The position numbers and the translations under genes were made by a program. From Pseudanabaena sp. ABRG5-3 (lineage in GTDB: Bacteria > Cyanobacteriota > Cyanobacteriia > Pseudanabaenales > Pseudanabaenaceae): a DNA stretch of 64,000 bases. The notes under the pieces are model-generated. The model worked only from the letters and a program-made list of their open reading frames with translations, was not told the DNA's origin and searched no databases. The stretch lies in contig NZ_AP017560.1 of assembly GCF_003967015.1 (NCBI RefSeq), positions 4,152,048 through 4,216,047 of the forward strand, written 5' to 3'. Below, piece by piece: positions 17,221 through 24,022 of the stretch (the first letter of the stretch is position 1; each line of letters begins with the position of its first letter).

Positions 17221-17355
17221 AATTGCGTTAACTTCGGTCAGATAAGTATAGAGATACTACCTAAAAAAGTTGTAAATTTCAGCTTATCTATCCACTGTTA
17301 GATTAATCATAGCTTACAAAACTAATAACTGGGGCAAATTTTTGAACTTAGGCAA

Positions 17356-17390
17356 AAAAAAGAAGCGGTGCTTTGCACCGCTTCTTTTTT
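17356..17390. terminator. Terminator after vipp1
   Basis: 16-bp stem around TTT (AGAAGCGGTGC arm) flanked by A-run and T6; 7 nt past the vipp1 stop on the minus strand. Confidence 0.85.
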
Positions 17391-17397
17391 ATATAGG

Positions 17398-18165
17398 TTA
17401 GTTACCCATTTGACGACGAAGAGCTTCTAGCTCTGCATCGATCGCTGCACCAACACTTGGTCTTGCGGCATCCGATGGAGGCAATGCGCCTTGAGGTGTG
17501 GGACTACTAGAGATCATCTTTGCCTTGAGGGCGGCGAGTTCATCATCGACACCACTACCAGCTTCTAGCTGAGCAAACTGAGATTCTAGATTGTCCATAC
17601 CCAGTTCAGAACTAGCACTCGCCTTAGCTTCTGCCATTAATACACGCTCTTCCATGCGCTCAAACGTCGCAGCAGCAGAGTTGGTATTGACCTTACCCAA
17701 CATATTGTTGAGATTTTCTTGAGCCTTAGCCGATTGCAATCTTGCCTTAAGCATTTCTTTCTTGGTTTTCGCCTCAGAAATCTTGCCTTCGATCGCAATC
17801 AGATTTTTCTTGAGAGTATCTACTTGGGTTGTTTGTTGATCCAAACCAACCTTTAAAGTTGCCGCCGCATCCGCATGGGTTTTCTTGCGACTTAGCGCTT
17901 CCCTTGCTAGGTTTTCATCTCCCTTTTGGAGAGCTAGCATTGCCCGCTTTTCCCATTCTTGAGCTTGAGTTGCACTTTGATTATATTGTTGCTCTTGGCG
18001 CTTGAGGGCAGCCATTGATTGTGCGACAGCTTGGCGCAATTGCACCAAATCTTCTTGCATATCAATGATTGATTGCTCCAGAATTTTTTCTGGATCTTCA
18101 GCAGCCGTAACCATTGCATTTACATTGGACTTGACCACCATACCAATGCGATCGAGTAATCCCAT
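17398..18165 (-). CDS. vipp1: Vipp1/IM30 (PspA/ESCRT-III family) membrane-remodelling protein
   Basis: 255 residues. It starts MGLLDRIGMVVKSNVNAMV, the amphipathic helix that binds membranes, and continues as the long PspA-type coiled coil (about 25-215). A linker with Pro/Ser and a final helix (AAIDAELEALRRQMGN) form the C-terminal extension that separates Vipp1 from PspA. It oligomerises into rings and rods and maintains thylakoid membranes. One PspA-family gene in a phototroph with this extension is best called Vipp1. Monocistronic. Confidence 0.92.
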   Translation of the reverse strand: MGLLDRIGMVVKSNVNAMVTAAEDPEKILEQSIIDMQEDLVQLRQAVAQSMAALKRQEQQYNQSATQAQEWEKRAMLALQKGDENLAREALSRKKTHADAAATLKVGLDQQTTQVDTLKKNLIAIEGKISEAKTKKEMLKARLQSAKAQENLNNMLGKVNTNSAAATFERMEERVLMAEAKASASSELGMDNLESQFAQLEAGSGVDDELAALKAKMISSSPTPQGALPPSDAARPSVGAAIDAELEALRRQMGN

Positions 18166-18214
18166 AATCCTGTCCTTTGCGTTAGGGAGTAAATTGTCTA
18201 CATACTATCATGAA

Positions 18215-18254
18215 CGAAAAACATCGGCAGTGCATACACTACCGATGTTTTTCG
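18215..18254 (-). terminator. Terminator after tRNA-Met
   Basis: 18-bp stem CGAAAAACATCGG with CATA loop, 6 nt beyond the tRNA 3' end on the minus strand, ending in a T-run (read from the minus strand). Confidence 0.75.
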
Positions 18255-18260
18255 AGATTA

Positions 18261-18334
18261 TAGCAGCTCCGGGATTTGAACCCGGGACCTACGGATTATG
18301 AGACCGTCGCTCTAACCACCTGAGCCAAGCTGCC
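18261..18334 (-). tRNA. trnM-CAU: tRNA-Met (CAT), elongator type
   Basis: 74 nt: acceptor GGCAGCT/AGCTGCT with discriminator A, D-arm GGCTCAGGTGGTTAGAGC, anticodon CAT at 18298-18300 in loop CTCATAA, T-arm CCGGGTTCAAATCCCGG. The first pair is G-U, not the C-A mismatch of initiator tRNA; a tRNA-Ile with modified CAT cannot be fully excluded but the stem matches Met. Confidence 0.92.
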
Positions 18335-18427
18335 GCATTTGTTAATATAACATAGCTGATGTAAATTTTTTGCAATATTTGATTTGAATTTTTGATCAGG
18401 GCAGCAATCTATACTTGCTTAAAATCT

Positions 18428-18476
18428 AGATAAATTTCCAAAAAGCTTACTTTGCAAGCTTTTTGGAAATTTATCT
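18428..18476. repeat. 49-bp palindrome
   Basis: Arms of 23 bp (AGATAAATTTCCAAAAAGCTT...) with one mismatch around TTT. It lies directly before the next hairpin; possible bidirectional terminator or palindromic element. Confidence 0.6.
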
Positions 18477-18481
18477 GCACT

Positions 18482-18528
18482 CCCCAAAGATAAAAGGCAT
18501 CGCAAAGAGATGCCTTTTATCTTTGGGG
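18482..18528 (-). terminator. Hairpin over the 3' end of the 165-aa gene
   Basis: 20-bp stem CCCCAAAGATAAAAGGCATC with 7-nt loop. It covers the last codons and stop of the minus-strand gene. Confidence 0.6.
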
Positions 18529-19014
18529 GGATATACCGCAACACATTGTTCCTTCGTGGTGAAACTCAACACACCAACCAGTAACGGGTTCAAAAATCCA
18601 TGTATCCCAATCTTGCGCTACGATTTCCGCGATCGCATCCTTAACCAGTTGTAATGGCATTGCTAAAGTGGGCTGATGTGCTGAAAACCAGAGAATGTTG
18701 ACATTAGGGTTAATCAATTGCTGAGTTTGACAAAGCTCTGAAAAAGCTAAAGCCACATCATCACGACTAGACAAGTTTACACAAATACTTTCAGGGACAC
18801 TTTGCCAGTCGATTTGTGCATATTGCCAAGGAAAAGATTGGCTCAGCCATTGCTCTAGAGCTTGTGCGGCGGAACTATTGGGCAAGAAAATCTGGCAAGC
18901 ATCTAGTGGAATGCCTATATCCGTTAACCAATTTTGCGCTGCCTGTAACTGCGATCGCTGACGCACCGCAGCTAATTTTTGTGTTAGTTGAGACTGACTT
19001 GGTGAATCTTCCAT
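18517..19014 (-). CDS. Hypothetical protein, conserved-looking
   Basis: 165 residues, soluble. The first 60 residues are helical and Gln-rich (QLTQKLAAVRQRSQLQAAQNWL). The rest alternates strands and helices (ICVNLSSRDDVALAFSELCQ, VNILWFSAHQPTLAMPLQLV, DTWIFEPVTGWCVEFHHEG). The ending WCVEFHHEGTMCCGI with clustered Cys and His could bind a metal, but no family is recognised. It lies divergent from the ThDP enzyme gene with a 131-nt gap. Confidence 0.6.
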   Translation of the reverse strand: MEDSPSQSQLTQKLAAVRQRSQLQAAQNWLTDIGIPLDACQIFLPNSSAAQALEQWLSQSFPWQYAQIDWQSVPESICVNLSSRDDVALAFSELCQTQQLINPNVNILWFSAHQPTLAMPLQLVKDAIAEIVAQDWDTWIFEPVTGWCVEFHHEGTMCCGISPQR

Positions 19015-19145
19015 TTATTGATGACTACATGCTCTGTCACCAGTACATACTAAAATGACTCGTAGAGAAAATTTCAACATTTCTTAATCTCTACCGATCG
19101 CATAGCTAAATTTCTATTCTGGACAAATTTAAGGTCACAAAATTT

Positions 19146-21371
19146 ATGGTCGCAACCCCTAACACCACAGACGCAGCCACTCCCGCCTTTAAAGATGACT
19201 TTCGCGAAGGCATTCAGTACTTTGGCGAACCGTTGGAGGGGTTCGACGAACTCGGACGGATTCCTGTCCTCAGTCCTGATAAATCTGGTGTGACCGATCC
19301 TCGCGATCGCGCATCGATTTTTCAAACGTTACTAGCTGCCGATGCTTTGCGCTATCTCACCTTACAAATTACAGGTAGCAAAGCATCAGGACACCCCGGA
19401 GGATTTGCCAGCAGTGCTGAAGCCGTTGCTGCTTTCTATATGCTCGGTCATAAAAATATGCCGACGGAAGTAGGACACCATGCTCCCGGCTATTACAGTG
19501 CCATGTTTTTAGATCGCTCCCTCGAAGATATGGGAATTCATACCGTTACGCAAATGCGCGATCGCTATCGCGAAAAGCATGGGTTACTTGGTCACTTGTC
19601 AGGCTATATTCCCGGAATTCTTGCACCTGCGGGTCCCCTAGGACAGGGGCAGCATTTTGCAATGGCAGGTGCGTTGCTGCATCGCGATAAATTATTCCCT
19701 GTCACAATCGGTGACGGTGGACTTGGTGAACCCTATCCCATTAGCTCGATCACCCATTTCCATACCGCCTATCCTGAAGTTACCAATTTTGTACCGATTT
19801 TGGTATGGAACGGCTACAGTCAAGAGCATCACAGCATGGTTTCCACCAAAACTAATGCCGAGATGCTTGCTTTCTGGAAAGGCAATGGCTTTGATGAAGT
19901 CATCCTTGTTGATGCGAAGGATTTTGACGATCAAAATCAAACAGGTGCTTATGTCGATAGTACTGCCTTCTCTTTTAAACAACGTCTTGCCTTTACCGAA
20001 GCAGTTCTCGTTGGTGCAGATCAAGCCGCGAAACTTGCCTTTGGTGGAAAGTTGACCGTATTTATCATCAAACAACTTAAGGGAGCAGGTGTTCATGCTC
20101 GTGGCGCAAAATCCCATAACCTCTATGCCCATCACACCCTCGATAATCCCGATGTTGTCGCAGGTTTAAAATCTCGCGCCCTCAATCCTGAAGCATGGCA
20201 AACCGTCAGCACCAACTTGCAATGGGCTGGTGGTGGTTCTTCTTCTAAAACTGCCGTTACCGAATCCGTACTACCTCTAACAGATTTGGGAACCTTGCCC
20301 TTAGAAGAATATGCCGTTGGTGGAGAAGCGAAGATTGCCACAACCGCAATGGGTCGTCTAGTTGGCTATGTTGGACAAACCGATAAGCGCTTCATCGTCA
20401 CTAATGCTGATGGTAATGAAGCTTCGGGTATTGCCAATATCAACCAAGCTCTGAAAATCAATCACCCCACCACTGATGATCTCTATAACCAAGCCCCCGG
20501 TGGACAGGTTTATGAACCTCTGAACGAAGATGCCTGTGCTGGTTTAGCGGTTGGTTTAGCGCTATTTGGTAGCCGCACTCTCTGGTGTTCCTATGAATCC
20601 TTCGCGATTAATGGACTTCCCATTTGGCAAACCGTGACTCAGGCGATGGCAGAGCTACGTCGTCCTACTCCTGCAACTGTGTGTTTATTTACCGCAGGAG
20701 CTTTGGAGCAAGGTCGCAACGGTTGGACACACCAACGCCCTGAAATCGAAGGTTACTTTGCATCGATGATGCGGAATGGCAATATCTTCCCTCTCTTCCC
20801 TCTTGATGCCAATAGCATTCAAGTTTGTTATGACTGGGCATTGAAGGCGGTCAATAAAGGTGTGGTCATTACTGCGAGTAAATCACCTTTACCGATTCGG
20901 ACAACTTTTGAGCAGAATCGTCAAGCTCTGGAAACAGGCGCGATCGCTTTGCAAGAAATCGCAGGTAGCAAGAAGGTTGTCTTCGCTGTTATCGGTGACA
21001 TGATGCTATTGCCTGTATATGAAGCAGCGCAAAAGCTTGCCGAACAAGGTATTGGTTCTAAGATTGTTTCCATTGTTAGCCCCCGTCGCCTCTATCGATC
21101 AACTGATGTAGCTTGGGATACTTGCTCTGAGCCAGATGGCAAGTTCCTCAGTGATGCTGATTTTGAGGCATTGTTTGGTGGTGATGCTCTCATTGGTGTT
21201 GTCGGTGGTGCTTCGGCAATGCTTGAGCCTGTGATGCTCCGTAGCAGAAGCAAGCGCGATGTCTTCTCATGGAAGCGTGGCGAAACTACCGCTTCGGCTG
21301 GTCAGTTGTTTGATTTCAATGGCATGAATGCTCAAGCAATTAGCGATCGCGCTAAGCAGTTACTTGCCTAA
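19146..21371 (+). CDS. ThDP-dependent transketolase/phosphoketolase superfamily enzyme
   Basis: 741 residues. The ThDP and magnesium motif is visible as GDGG (about 189-192) with Asn222 in WNGY, about 30 residues on. Transketolase-like substrate motifs: TGSKASGHPGG (about 77-87), GPLGQGQ, then HARGAKSHNL. The second (pyrimidine) domain has EASGI, then NEDACAGLAVGLAL with a Glu that would activate the cofactor. The length fits phosphoketolase or transketolase more than pyruvate dehydrogenase. It resembles a cyanobacterial class often annotated as transketolase or second phosphoketolase; whether it transfers C2 units or makes acetyl phosphate cannot be read from the sequence. Monocistronic. Confidence 0.75.
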   Translation: MVATPNTTDAATPAFKDDFREGIQYFGEPLEGFDELGRIPVLSPDKSGVTDPRDRASIFQTLLAADALRYLTLQITGSKASGHPGGFASSAEAVAAFYMLGHKNMPTEVGHHAPGYYSAMFLDRSLEDMGIHTVTQMRDRYREKHGLLGHLSGYIPGILAPAGPLGQGQHFAMAGALLHRDKLFPVTIGDGGLGEPYPISSITHFHTAYPEVTNFVPILVWNGYSQEHHSMVSTKTNAEMLAFWKGNGFDEVILVDAKDFDDQNQTGAYVDSTAFSFKQRLAFTEAVLVGADQAAKLAFGGKLTVFIIKQLKGAGVHARGAKSHNLYAHHTLDNPDVVAGLKSRALNPEAWQTVSTNLQWAGGGSSSKTAVTESVLPLTDLGTLPLEEYAVGGEAKIATTAMGRLVGYVGQTDKRFIVTNADGNEASGIANINQALKINHPTTDDLYNQAPGGQVYEPLNEDACAGLAVGLALFGSRTLWCSYESFAINGLPIWQTVTQAMAELRRPTPATVCLFTAGALEQGRNGWTHQRPEIEGYFASMMRNGNIFPLFPLDANSIQVCYDWALKAVNKGVVITASKSPLPIRTTFEQNRQALETGAIALQEIAGSKKVVFAVIGDMMLLPVYEAAQKLAEQGIGSKIVSIVSPRRLYRSTDVAWDTCSEPDGKFLSDADFEALFGGDALIGVVGGASAMLEPVMLRSRSKRDVFSWKRGETTASAGQLFDFNGMNAQAISDRAKQLLA

Positions 21372-21376
21372 ACTTT

Positions 21377-21413
21377 GAATTGAGATGTTTTGCTAAGCAA
21401 AACATCTCAATTC
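21377..21413 (+). terminator. Hairpin after the ThDP enzyme gene
   Basis: Perfect 17-bp stem GAATTGAGATGTTTTGC with TAA loop, 6 nt past the stop. No T-run follows, so termination is likely but not certain. Confidence 0.55.
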
Positions 21414-21462
21414 ACATCATAAAGCGATCGCTCTTTGCTAAAAGTAAAATCATGATTAGAAG

Positions 21463-21550
21463 GGCGATCGCTTTAATGATGTAAAACAAATGCTTATTTT
21501 ATGAGATGTTTGCTAAATCCCTATGCAAATCAGGGCAGTAAAGGCGATCG
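21463..21550. repeat. Dispersed repeat R1, copy 1
   Basis: About 88 nt bounded by GCGATCGC sites, containing AAACAAATGCTTATTTTATGAG and later a short GCAAATCAGGGCAGTAAAGG. Copies at 22134-22220 and 23938-24022. Confidence 0.7.
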
Positions 21551-21610
21551 CTTATAGTTAATTTTTAAGATTAAAATAAATTGAGATGAGCGATCACAGG
21601 AGTAAACCTA

Positions 21611-22075
21611 ATGACTCAGGCAATTGCAGGAAAGACATCACTGTATGATTGCGATCTCAATCTATGGTTAGAAACAGCGATCACGCAATTGAAAACTGGC
21701 AATTTACAGGATCTTGACATTGAAAATTTAATAGAGGAGTTAGAAGGTTTGGCGGGTAGAGACAGGCGTGAGCTAAAAAATAGGCTGACCACACTTATCG
21801 AACATCTTCTAAAACGCTGTTATGTTAAGAGTGAATATGACTACGCTGGATGGCAAACCACAATCGCGAGAACACGCATTAAAATTAGGGATATTCTCAG
21901 GCAGTCACCTAGTTTAAAAAATTATGTGAATAGTCCTGAACTGTTTCAGCAAGCATTTGAAGATGCCTTGTTTATCGTGAAATCGGAAGTAGGTTATAAG
22001 TCTGTCAAATTTCCTGATAGTTGGGAATTTAATCAAGATATTGAGTCAATGCTTAGTGTAAATTTTTGGGAATAA
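21611..22075 (+). CDS. DUF29 family protein (copy 3)
   Basis: 154 residues: YDCDLNLWLETAITQLKTG, DIENLIEELEGLAGRDRREL, NRLTTLIEHLLKRCYV and RQSPSLKNYV. The usual aromatic DFYAW is replaced by DLNLW, and the last third differs from the other two copies, so it is a distinct subfamily. It lies alone between two copies of repeat R1. An AGGAG-like sequence (CACAGGAG) sits about 10 nt before the ATG. Confidence 0.85.
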   Translation: MTQAIAGKTSLYDCDLNLWLETAITQLKTGNLQDLDIENLIEELEGLAGRDRRELKNRLTTLIEHLLKRCYVKSEYDYAGWQTTIARTRIKIRDILRQSPSLKNYVNSPELFQQAFEDALFIVKSEVGYKSVKFPDSWEFNQDIESMLSVNFWE

Positions 22076-22133
22076 GGGGCGATCTCTATTCAATAAAACA
22101 TTACAAAGAGATTGCTCTTTGCTAAAAGTAAAA

Positions 22134-22220
22134 CTGCGATCGCTTTAAACGATGTTAAACAAATGCTTGGTTTATGAGATTGGGGCTAGATCACTATGCG
22201 AATTAGAGCAAGGCGATCTC
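22134..22220. repeat. Dispersed repeat R1, copy 2
   Basis: Shares ATGTTAAACAAATGCTTGGTTTATGAGAT in two segments with copies 1 and 3 and the closing AAGGCGATCTC. Abuts the stop of the nucleotidyltransferase gene. Confidence 0.7.
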
Positions 22221-22753
22221 TAATTTTGCATCCTCTCTAAAAAGTCCTGATATTTTTTCTGTTGCTTTTCCTTTATTGACCATGACTTCACTTTTTTAAA
22301 ATCTATCGGATGACGTTTTGCAACCATTACTGCTTGATCGAGACTTTGGCGATCATTCCAGTGATAGAAACTGGCAAGGCGATCCATGACACATAAAGTC
22401 GGGGTGAGGATGTGTAATTCTAATTCACCAATTTTCTGCACGGTGCATTCTTTGTAGTCAATGTACTGTTCCCCAATCATTAGGGGTGATGGAGGGAACT
22501 CGACATAATAATTTGTATTTGGATGGATGAAATATCTACCTTCTTTGGCAAATCCTATTTGAGACATTGTCTCTTCTAGCTTTTGAGAACTAGCGGGAGA
22601 AATAAAATCGAGATCGTCAGATTGATATTCATTTTCTGAGTACACCGTAACAACTCCTCCACCTGTTAGCACGGCAATAACATTGGCTTTGGTAAGCGCA
22701 GTTGAGACGATCGCAGCGATCTCAGCTAGGGATGAGGTTTTGTGTATTTCCAA
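22220..22753 (-). CDS. Nucleotidyltransferase-fold protein, putative toxin of a wHTH-NTase pair
   Basis: 177 residues. The nucleotidyltransferase active site is visible as TGGGVVTVY (30-38) and SDDLDF with Asp47 and Asp49. The remainder resembles the DUF6036/AbiEii-like group (LHILTPTLCVMDRLASFYHWNDRQSLDQAV). Such enzymes, in two-gene modules, act as toxins by adding nucleotides to RNA or protein. The start overlaps the upstream winged-helix gene by 32 nt. It belongs to the accessory stretch with other toxin-antitoxin genes. The exact family (MNT, AbiEii or other) is not certain. Confidence 0.7.
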   Translation of the reverse strand: MEIHKTSSLAEIAAIVSTALTKANVIAVLTGGGVVTVYSENEYQSDDLDFISPASSQKLEETMSQIGFAKEGRYFIHPNTNYYVEFPPSPLMIGEQYIDYKECTVQKIGELELHILTPTLCVMDRLASFYHWNDRQSLDQAVMVAKRHPIDFKKVKSWSIKEKQQKKYQDFLERMQN

Positions 22754-23078
22754 GGGTTTTATCGACTTTGCGAGGTCGGCGGCGTTGGCGGTAGTAGGTT
22801 TTGATTTCTTCGGATGGTGTGACTTTAAGGCGTTGGGCTAATAGGTTTCTAACTGGAGCTACAAATGGCGATCGCGGGTTCCATGTATAGAGGCGAGTTT
22901 TGCCGACTAAGCGACTAACTAATAAGCCTGAGTCTTCAAATTTTTGTAGTTGTTTCTGTACTGAACTCAAGGATATCTCAAAGGTATCGGCGATTGCTTT
23001 GCCGTAGCCTTCTTCATAATTTTCGAGATATAGTAAAACCTGTTCAGGTGTTTTACCGCCAAAAAGTTCTTTTAGCAT
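22722..23078 (-). CDS. Winged-helix DNA-binding protein, putative antitoxin/regulator
   Basis: 118 residues. Winged helix at about 10-70: YLENYEEGYGKAIADTFEIS, LSSVQKQLQKFEDSGLLVSR, LVGKTRLYTWNPRSP, with the recognition helix and a beta wing. The C-terminal part is basic (YRQRRRPRKVDK). It is like the MarR/ArsR-type regulators that precede nucleotidyltransferase toxins. The stop lies 32 nt inside the next gene, so expression is coupled, and it probably represses its own promoter. Confidence 0.7.
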   Translation of the reverse strand: MLKELFGGKTPEQVLLYLENYEEGYGKAIADTFEISLSSVQKQLQKFEDSGLLVSRLVGKTRLYTWNPRSPFVAPVRNLLAQRLKVTPSEEIKTYYRQRRRPRKVDKTLGNTQNLIPS

Positions 23079-23159
23079 GGGTTTTAAGTCTAATACTATC
23101 TACCTATTATAGAGGTTATATAGTTTTTATTAGAGGTAGATTTATTTGGATTGGGTTAA

Positions 23160-23203
23160 AGGCGATCGCTAGTCAAATAGCCACATCACAAGGCGATCGC
23201 TAA
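23160..23203. repeat. Dispersed repeat R1b, copy 1
   Basis: GCGATCGCTAGTCAAATAGC followed by CACATCACAAGGCGATCGC; nearly identical to 23909-23948, so the vapBC pair at 23200-23850 is framed by direct repeats. Confidence 0.75.
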
Positions 23204-23592
23204 ATGATCCAATTTTCTAACCCTAAGCCAGAAATATTGATAAAGTCTTTTGTGTTGTTCGTAACTACCCAATCGTGACGCGATCTCGCTACAGCAGCAA
23301 TCATGGCATCTAATTCACCTGTGGGTTTACCGATTTGTCTAAGTTCTGATTGGATTTTGCCAAATTCTTTAGCTGCAAATAGATCAAAACTGATAATTGG
23401 CATATCTTTGAGAAAAAGTTCAAGTGATACAAGGTTCTGTTCTACTCGTCGTGAGCAGTAAACTCCCTTATAAAGTTCGGCAACATTAATTGTGGAAATA
23501 TAGCATTCATCAGCACAGGCATTAAAGGACGAAATAACTTGAGGATTGCCTTTGAGTAGTGCGATGCAGATGTTTGTGTCGAGTAAATACAT
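23200..23592 (-). CDS. PIN-domain toxin VapC-like
   Basis: 130 residues, a full PIN domain. Acidic active-site residues: Asp5 in LLDTN, Glu39 in NVAELY, Asp95 in GELDAMIAA, Asp116 in TNNTKDF. VapC toxins are Mg-dependent endoribonucleases that cut tRNA or rRNA. The gene begins 6 nt after the stop of the antitoxin gene, on the same strand. Direct repeats R1b lie at both ends of the pair. Confidence 0.88.
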   Translation of the reverse strand: MYLLDTNICIALLKGNPQVISSFNACADECYISTINVAELYKGVYCSRRVEQNLVSLELFLKDMPIISFDLFAAKEFGKIQSELRQIGKPTGELDAMIAAVARSRHDWVVTNNTKDFINISGLGLENWII

Positions 23593-23598
23593 GGATAA

Positions 23599-23850
23599 TT
23601 AGAAGTCGAAGGAGTCAATATTTCTGCCATAGTGCCGATGGCGTTGTGTGTCAACATCAGCAAATATTAGATCAATGTCGGGCTGATTACGCCATGCACC
23701 GAATACAGAGTTTAGTCTTGCTAGTCTTGCGCTTTTATCGCTGGGTTTGTCTGCTTCAATTTCTAGAAATACTGTTCCATCAGGAATATTAACTATATCT
23801 AACAGTTGAATCGTTTGTCCTGTTTTAATGCCTTGAATTTGTAGTTTCAT
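23599..23850 (-). CDS. Antitoxin of the VapC pair
   Basis: 83 residues. A beta-rich N-terminus (MKLQIQGIKTGQTIQLLDIV, then IPDGTVFLEIEAD) resembles an AbrB/SpoVT-like or DUF104-type antitoxin fold, followed by a helical, toxin-binding part (SARLARLNSVFGAWRNQPD). The C-terminus is His/Arg-rich and flexible. It sits directly upstream of vapC, the classical antitoxin position. The family was not recognised with certainty. Confidence 0.7.
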   Translation of the reverse strand: MKLQIQGIKTGQTIQLLDIVNIPDGTVFLEIEADKPSDKSARLARLNSVFGAWRNQPDIDLIFADVDTQRHRHYGRNIDSFDF

Positions 23851-23908
23851 AGTTTTGTAGCACCAGTAACGTATTGCTAGAGTAACATAACTGTCTTTAA
23901 TGGTTAGG

Positions 23909-23948
23909 GCGATCGCTAGTCAAATAACCACATCACAAGGCGATTGCT
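23909..23948. repeat. Dispersed repeat R1b, copy 2
   Basis: Near-identical to 23160-23203 and continues without a break into R1 copy 3 at 23938. Confidence 0.75.
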
Positions 23949-24022
23949 TTAATGTTAAACAAATGCTCGGTTTATGAGATTTTAGCTAAATCGCTATTTG
24001 AATAAGTGCAGTAAAGGCGATC
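23938..24022. repeat. Dispersed repeat R1, copy 3
   Basis: Contains TTAAACAAATGCTCGGTTTA and GTGCAGTAAAGGCGATCTC, matching copies 1 and 2. It ends at the stop of the SMC-like gene. Confidence 0.7.

Noticed and set aside
18261-18334. tRNA-Ile with CAT anticodon
   Set aside because: The acceptor and anticodon stems fit elongator tRNA-Met better, though this cannot be proven without the modifying-enzyme determinants.
19146-21371. Calling the ThDP enzyme a definite phosphoketolase (xfp)
   Set aside because: Length and motifs fit neither standard family cleanly, so only the superfamily is stated.
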